Part shown: piece after piece, positions 60,179-64,000 of the stretch
How the letters are laid out: each line of letters opens with the position of its first letter
Position numbering within the stretch: position 1 is the first letter of the stretch
From: Physella acuta
Lineage: Eukaryota; Mollusca; Gastropoda; Physidae
NCBI RefSeq assembly: GCF_028476545.1
Contig: NW_026731985.1
Span: 58,501 to 122,500 of the forward strand
Direction: 5' to 3'
DNA length: 64,000 bases
Made by a program: the position numbers and the translations under genes
Notes under the pieces: generated by a model
The model's database searches: none
What the model saw: the letters and a program-made list of their open reading frames with translations, nothing else
What the model was told of the DNA's origin: nothing

Positions 60179-60960
60179 ACGCTCCATAGATTCAGAAATT
60201 CAGCTATTAGAAGACCCATTCATTTTGTGTAGTCGCTTGTCAAAATTGCCCCTCCACTTGAAGATATTTATACCTACTATGCTCTAGCAAACCGTATTGA
60301 ACGTACGAGTGTGTGATCATCTGCCCGTGGCAGCTGTTTATGCTAGTGTTTAATCTTTCGACCCAAATCCTCGCATTGATTCGCCTTTTTAAAAAGCGAC
60401 TGGAGAATTGTACCACTACCCTCCACCCAGTCCCTCCCCTGCCCGACACTGATATTTATCTCTTGTGCTGCCTGTTTGTTTTTTCGTTCCCCTCCCAGCA
60501 ATGCCTGTTATTTAGCGAGGCGAACTGAGTAGGCCTGGCTTTGCCCCCCTTAAGTTAACCTGGGAGCTTGAAAGCGTGTGCATTTAACACGCCGCCTCCG
60601 TCTTCACATCTTTGACTGAGCCTACACTTTGCTCTGACCGACATATGTGTTGTGTTCACTCGCCCGCACAGCTGTGCTCGCTGGTGTGTAGAGCTTTCGA
60701 TTGTCGGTACTTGTGTTTGTAAACATTTCGCATCTTATTGATGAAAACATGGAATGGAAAAGGTTTTAGTATCTGGACGCGGTGACCTTTGACCTATATG
60801 AAGATTGTGAGGTTGAAGGTGTAGGCTATCAGGTAGGGTTGTAGCGCGGTATATAAGCTGCGATGCTCGGTAACTTGGCTGTCACGTATTGAGCGTATCG
60901 CTGGTGTTGCCGTGGTTTGTGGTATACATACAGCGTGTACAGCAGGTAGGACGTGTCGGC
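60179..60960. other. unassigned GC-balanced sequence
   Basis: Unique sequence. Short frames at 60240-60528 on both strands are unrecognised. Confidence 0.35.
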
Positions 60961-60964
60961 ATTG

Positions 60965-61150
60965 CTGTCAGTCGTCAGTGGCAGTATTGTTGTCAGTGGC
61001 AGTATTGTTGTCAGTGGCAGTATTGTTGTCAGTGGCAGGATTGTTGTCAGTGACAGGATTGTTGTCAGTGGCAGTATTGTTGTCAATTACAGGATTGTTT
61101 GTCAGTGGCAGTATTTTTGTCAATGACAGGATTGTTATCAGTGATTCTAT
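60965..61150. repeat. 18-bp tandem repeat, core GTCAGTGGCAGTATTGTT
   Basis: About ten copies of GTCAGTGGCAGTATTGTT with CAGGATT and CAATGAC variants. The unit is a multiple of three, so open frames on both strands cross it as valine/leucine- or threonine-rich strings; these are artefacts. Confidence 0.93.
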
Positions 61151-61499
61151 CGAGCGGTCGTGTGTCGTTTCAAGGCCTGACACGTGTGTTTTGCTATTCA
61201 TGAGACAGGCGGAATTGTGCCAGCTGACAGTAACAAGGTTGTGCCATTTATCCGAGTCCAATGACGGCTGTTTCTAACTCTGGCACACTGGCACACGTGT
61301 TTACTTCAACTCCGAGACAGACGCCAATCAGTAGTGACAGAACTGTGCCAGTTGTCAGTGACAGAACTGTGCCAGTGACAACTGTGGCAGCTCAGTTTTG
61401 ACAGTTGATTGTTCCACCTATCATATTTGTTTAGCAAATATGCCGCACGAGTACGTAAGTGGTTGACTTATTTTTGGCAATTTACGTGGCGTATGCCTA

Positions 61500-61860
61500 T
61501 AGTGTTGTTTCTGTTTGGTAGTTTGTTGTATAGGCCTACATCGTTTCTATTTGGTAGTTGACTGTTGAGTTTCTACCGTTTCTATTTGGTAGTTGCCTGT
61601 TGTATAGTTTATATAAGCCCTATTTCGTTTCTATGTGGTAGTTAACTATTGTTAAGGCCTATATCCTTTCTATTTGCTAGTTGACTGCTGTGTAGGCCTA
61701 TGTAGTTTATATTTGAAAGTTAACTATTGTGTAGGCCTATAGAGTTTATATTTGAAAGTTAACTATTGTTTAGGCCTATATCCTTTCTATTTGCTAGTTG
61801 ACTGCTGTGTATGCCCTATAGAGTTTATATTTGATAGTCAACTATTGTGCAAGCCTACCA
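61500..61860. repeat. degenerate tandem repeat, core TATTTGGTAGTTGACTGTTG
   Basis: About eight diverged copies of a 38-42 bp unit joining TTCTATTTGGTAGTTGACTG and TTGTGTAGGCCTATA. It is an old array. Confidence 0.8.
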
Positions 61861-62210
61861 TGTTGTATGCAGAGTTGCACAGATCGCAACTTGATCCCAG
61901 TTGGGTTGCTGTTTCCTCGTTGTGCTGATGGCGTGATTCTCATTGAGTTATGATTGTAGCACCCATCAAGAAGGTTCAGCAGTTTTTCTGGGCTTTTATC
62001 TGTACTGGTAGCCCCGAGAGAGCATTTATCATATGGAAACACTGAGGAAATCAAAGGGTAGTGGGCCAATAACTCAGTCTGTGAACACAAGCAAATGGTG
62101 GCCTTTCATGACTGGCCGGAGATTTAACTGCTGACCGGTGGTAACGTATTGTTCACTGGGTGGCTCGCTGACTTCTTGGGTCCCTTGACTTTGGTCTGTT
62201 CATAGGATGA
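61861..62210. other. unassigned sequence
   Basis: A minus-strand frame at 61842-62090 encodes 82 residues without a recognisable motif and overlaps the previous repeat. Otherwise it is unique sequence. Confidence 0.3.
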
Positions 62211-62214
62211 TATG

Positions 62215-62905
62215 ACAGCAATGGTTCATAGCATGATGTGACCCCAGTGGTCCATTGGATGATATGACATCAGTGGTCCATGCGATGATATGACTCCAAT
62301 GGTCTATCTGACCCTAATGGTCCATGCGATGATATGACTCCAATGGTCTATCTGACCCTAATGGTCCATGCGATCATATGACTCCAATGGTCTATCTGAC
62401 CCTAATGGTCCATGCGATGATATGACTCCAATGGTCTATCTGCTGATCCTAATGGTCCATGCGATGATATGACTCCAGTGGTCTATCTGACCCTAATGGT
62501 CCATGCGATCATATGACTCCAATGGTCTATCTGACCACAATGGTCCATGCGATCATATGACTCCAATGGCAATCTGATCCTAATGGTCCATGCGATGATA
62601 TGACTCCAATGGTCTATCTGCTGATCCTAATGGTCCATGCGATGATATGACTCCAATGGTCTATCTGACCCTAATGGTCCATGCGATGATATGACTCCAA
62701 TGGTCTATCTGACCCTAATGGTCCATGCGATGATATGACTCCAATGGTCTATCTGACTACAATGGTCCAAGCGATGATATGACCAATGGTCTATCTGACC
62801 CTAATGGTCCAAGCGATGATATGACTCCAATGGTCTATCTGACCCTAATGGTCCAAGCGATGATATGACTCCAATAGTCTATCTGACCACAATGATCCAT
62901 GCGAC
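62215..62905. repeat. minisatellite, core CATGCGATGATATGACTCCA
   Basis: About 15 copies of a 45-49 bp unit combining CATGCGATGATATGACTCCA and ATGGTCTATCTGACCCTAAT. Copies with GATCATATG and with an extra CTGAT recur. Confidence 0.94.
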
Positions 62906-63164
62906 CCCCCCCCCCACCCCCACCGTCATCTGATGACATGAGACCCTATTGAACACATAAAAATGTGTCTATTTGAATAAATGACACTTTTGCCCACTCG
63001 ATGAATGGACCATTTTGAACATTTGATTAAATCACATGCACATCTGATAATTTGGTATTTTTTTCAAATTGATTGATTGATGTTTTATCAGGTTAAATTA
63101 AAATACAGAAAAAATTGCCATTAAATCAAATCAAAATTAGTCCACTTGATAAATGCCATTTTGT
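62906..63164. other. short unique interval between arrays
   Basis: It begins with a C-run at 62906-62915, then continues AT-rich with a few words like those of the flanking array. No gene was seen. Confidence 0.4.
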
Positions 63165-63912
63165 TCTTTGGATGAAGTGACCGACTGGATCAGTTGGATG
63201 AAGTGACCAACTGGATCCGTTGGATGAAGTGACCACTGGATAAGTTGGATGAAATGACCAACTGGATCAGTTGGATGAAATGACCAACTGGATCAGTTGG
63301 ATGAAGTGACCCACTGGATCAGTTGGATGAAGTGACCACTGGATAAGTTGGATGAAATGACCAACTGGATCAGTTGGATGAAATGACCAACTGGATCAGT
63401 TGGATGAAATGACCAACTGGATCAGTTGGATGAAATGACCAACTGGATCCGTTGGATGAAGTGACCCACTGGATCAGTTGGATGAAGTGACCCACTGGAT
63501 CAGTTGGATGAAGTGACCACTGGATCAGTTGGATGAAATGACCAACTGGATCCGTTGGATGAAGTGACCAACTGGATCAGTTGGATGAAGTGACCCACTG
63601 GATCAGGTTGGATGAAGTGACCCACTGGATCAGGTTGGATGAAGTGACCAACTGGATCAGTTGGATGAAGTGACCAACTGGATCAGTTGGATGAAGTGAC
63701 CAACTGGATCCGTTGGATGAAGTGACCAACTGGATCAGTTGGATGAAGTGACCCACTGGATCAGGTTGGATGAAGTGACCCACTGGATCAGGTTGGATGA
63801 AATGACCAACTGGATCAGTTGGATGAAGTGACCCACTGGATCAGTTGGATGAAGTGACCAACTGGATCAGTTGGATGAAGTGACCAACTGGATCAGTTGG
63901 ATGAAGTGATAT
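63165..63912. repeat. minisatellite, 26-bp unit, core AACTGGATCAGTTGGATGAA
   Basis: About 28 copies with core AACTGGATCAGTTGGATGAA and GTGACC. Variants are GATCCGTT, GTGACCCACTGG and a one-base-longer GATCAGGTTGG. A minus-strand frame is a repeat artefact. Confidence 0.96.
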
Positions 63913-64000
63913 TTTCATACACTGGATGATCAGACAGGATGAGTGAATGAAAGGTCTGGTTATAATTAGATGGGAAAAGTTGAGTTCATCAGCCAGAGAC

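Overview
The window looks like nuclear DNA from an invertebrate animal. A lophotrochozoan, probably a gastropod mollusc, is my best guess. The basis is spliced animal genes with GT-AG introns, an isopentenyl phosphate kinase gene (absent from vertebrates), a tRNA-derived SINE, a LINE tail ending in TAAG repeats, many hAT-type DNA transposons, and a very heavy load of minisatellites and long (TA)n tracts. The species assignment is inference; no marker gene fixes it.

Genes sit only in the first 27 kb. On the minus strand lie the 5' part of WDR74 (ribosome assembly, 1-1070, running off the left edge) and a complete six-exon isopentenyl phosphate kinase gene (2107-3749). On the plus strand an eleven-coding-exon copper amine oxidase gene (10229-19121) encodes about 807 residues with a membrane anchor and all catalytic residues. 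On the minus strand an eleven-exon DNAJC1/ERdj1 gene (22143-26816) encodes about 493 residues with signal peptide, J domain, membrane segment and two SANT domains. The exon joins of the three complete genes keep frame throughout. The four genes have unrelated jobs and form no pathway or operon.

The amine oxidase gene is inflated by minisatellites: introns 1, 2, 3 and 8 and the 3' flank each hold a different array. The intron 3 array is built from the end of exon 3 plus its own 5' splice site. Just past the gene is a decayed ZBED-like hAT transposon (19848-21247) with a perfect 8-bp target duplication.

At 27330-31157 is the most striking structure: a non-autonomous hAT-like element (8-bp duplication CTAGCGAC) split by a roughly 3-kb foldback element (9-bp duplication AGTGCCGCC). 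The foldback's arms of about 1.15 kb are made largely of a 16-bp tandem repeat.

From about 31 kb to the right edge I found no convincing gene. This half is AT-rich single-copy sequence interrupted by at least a dozen minisatellite arrays, long (TA)n tracts, homopolymer C/G runs, small hAT-like elements and one SINE. It could be intergenic or lie within very long introns. The long open frames there, and those in the foldback arms, are by-products of tandem repetition.
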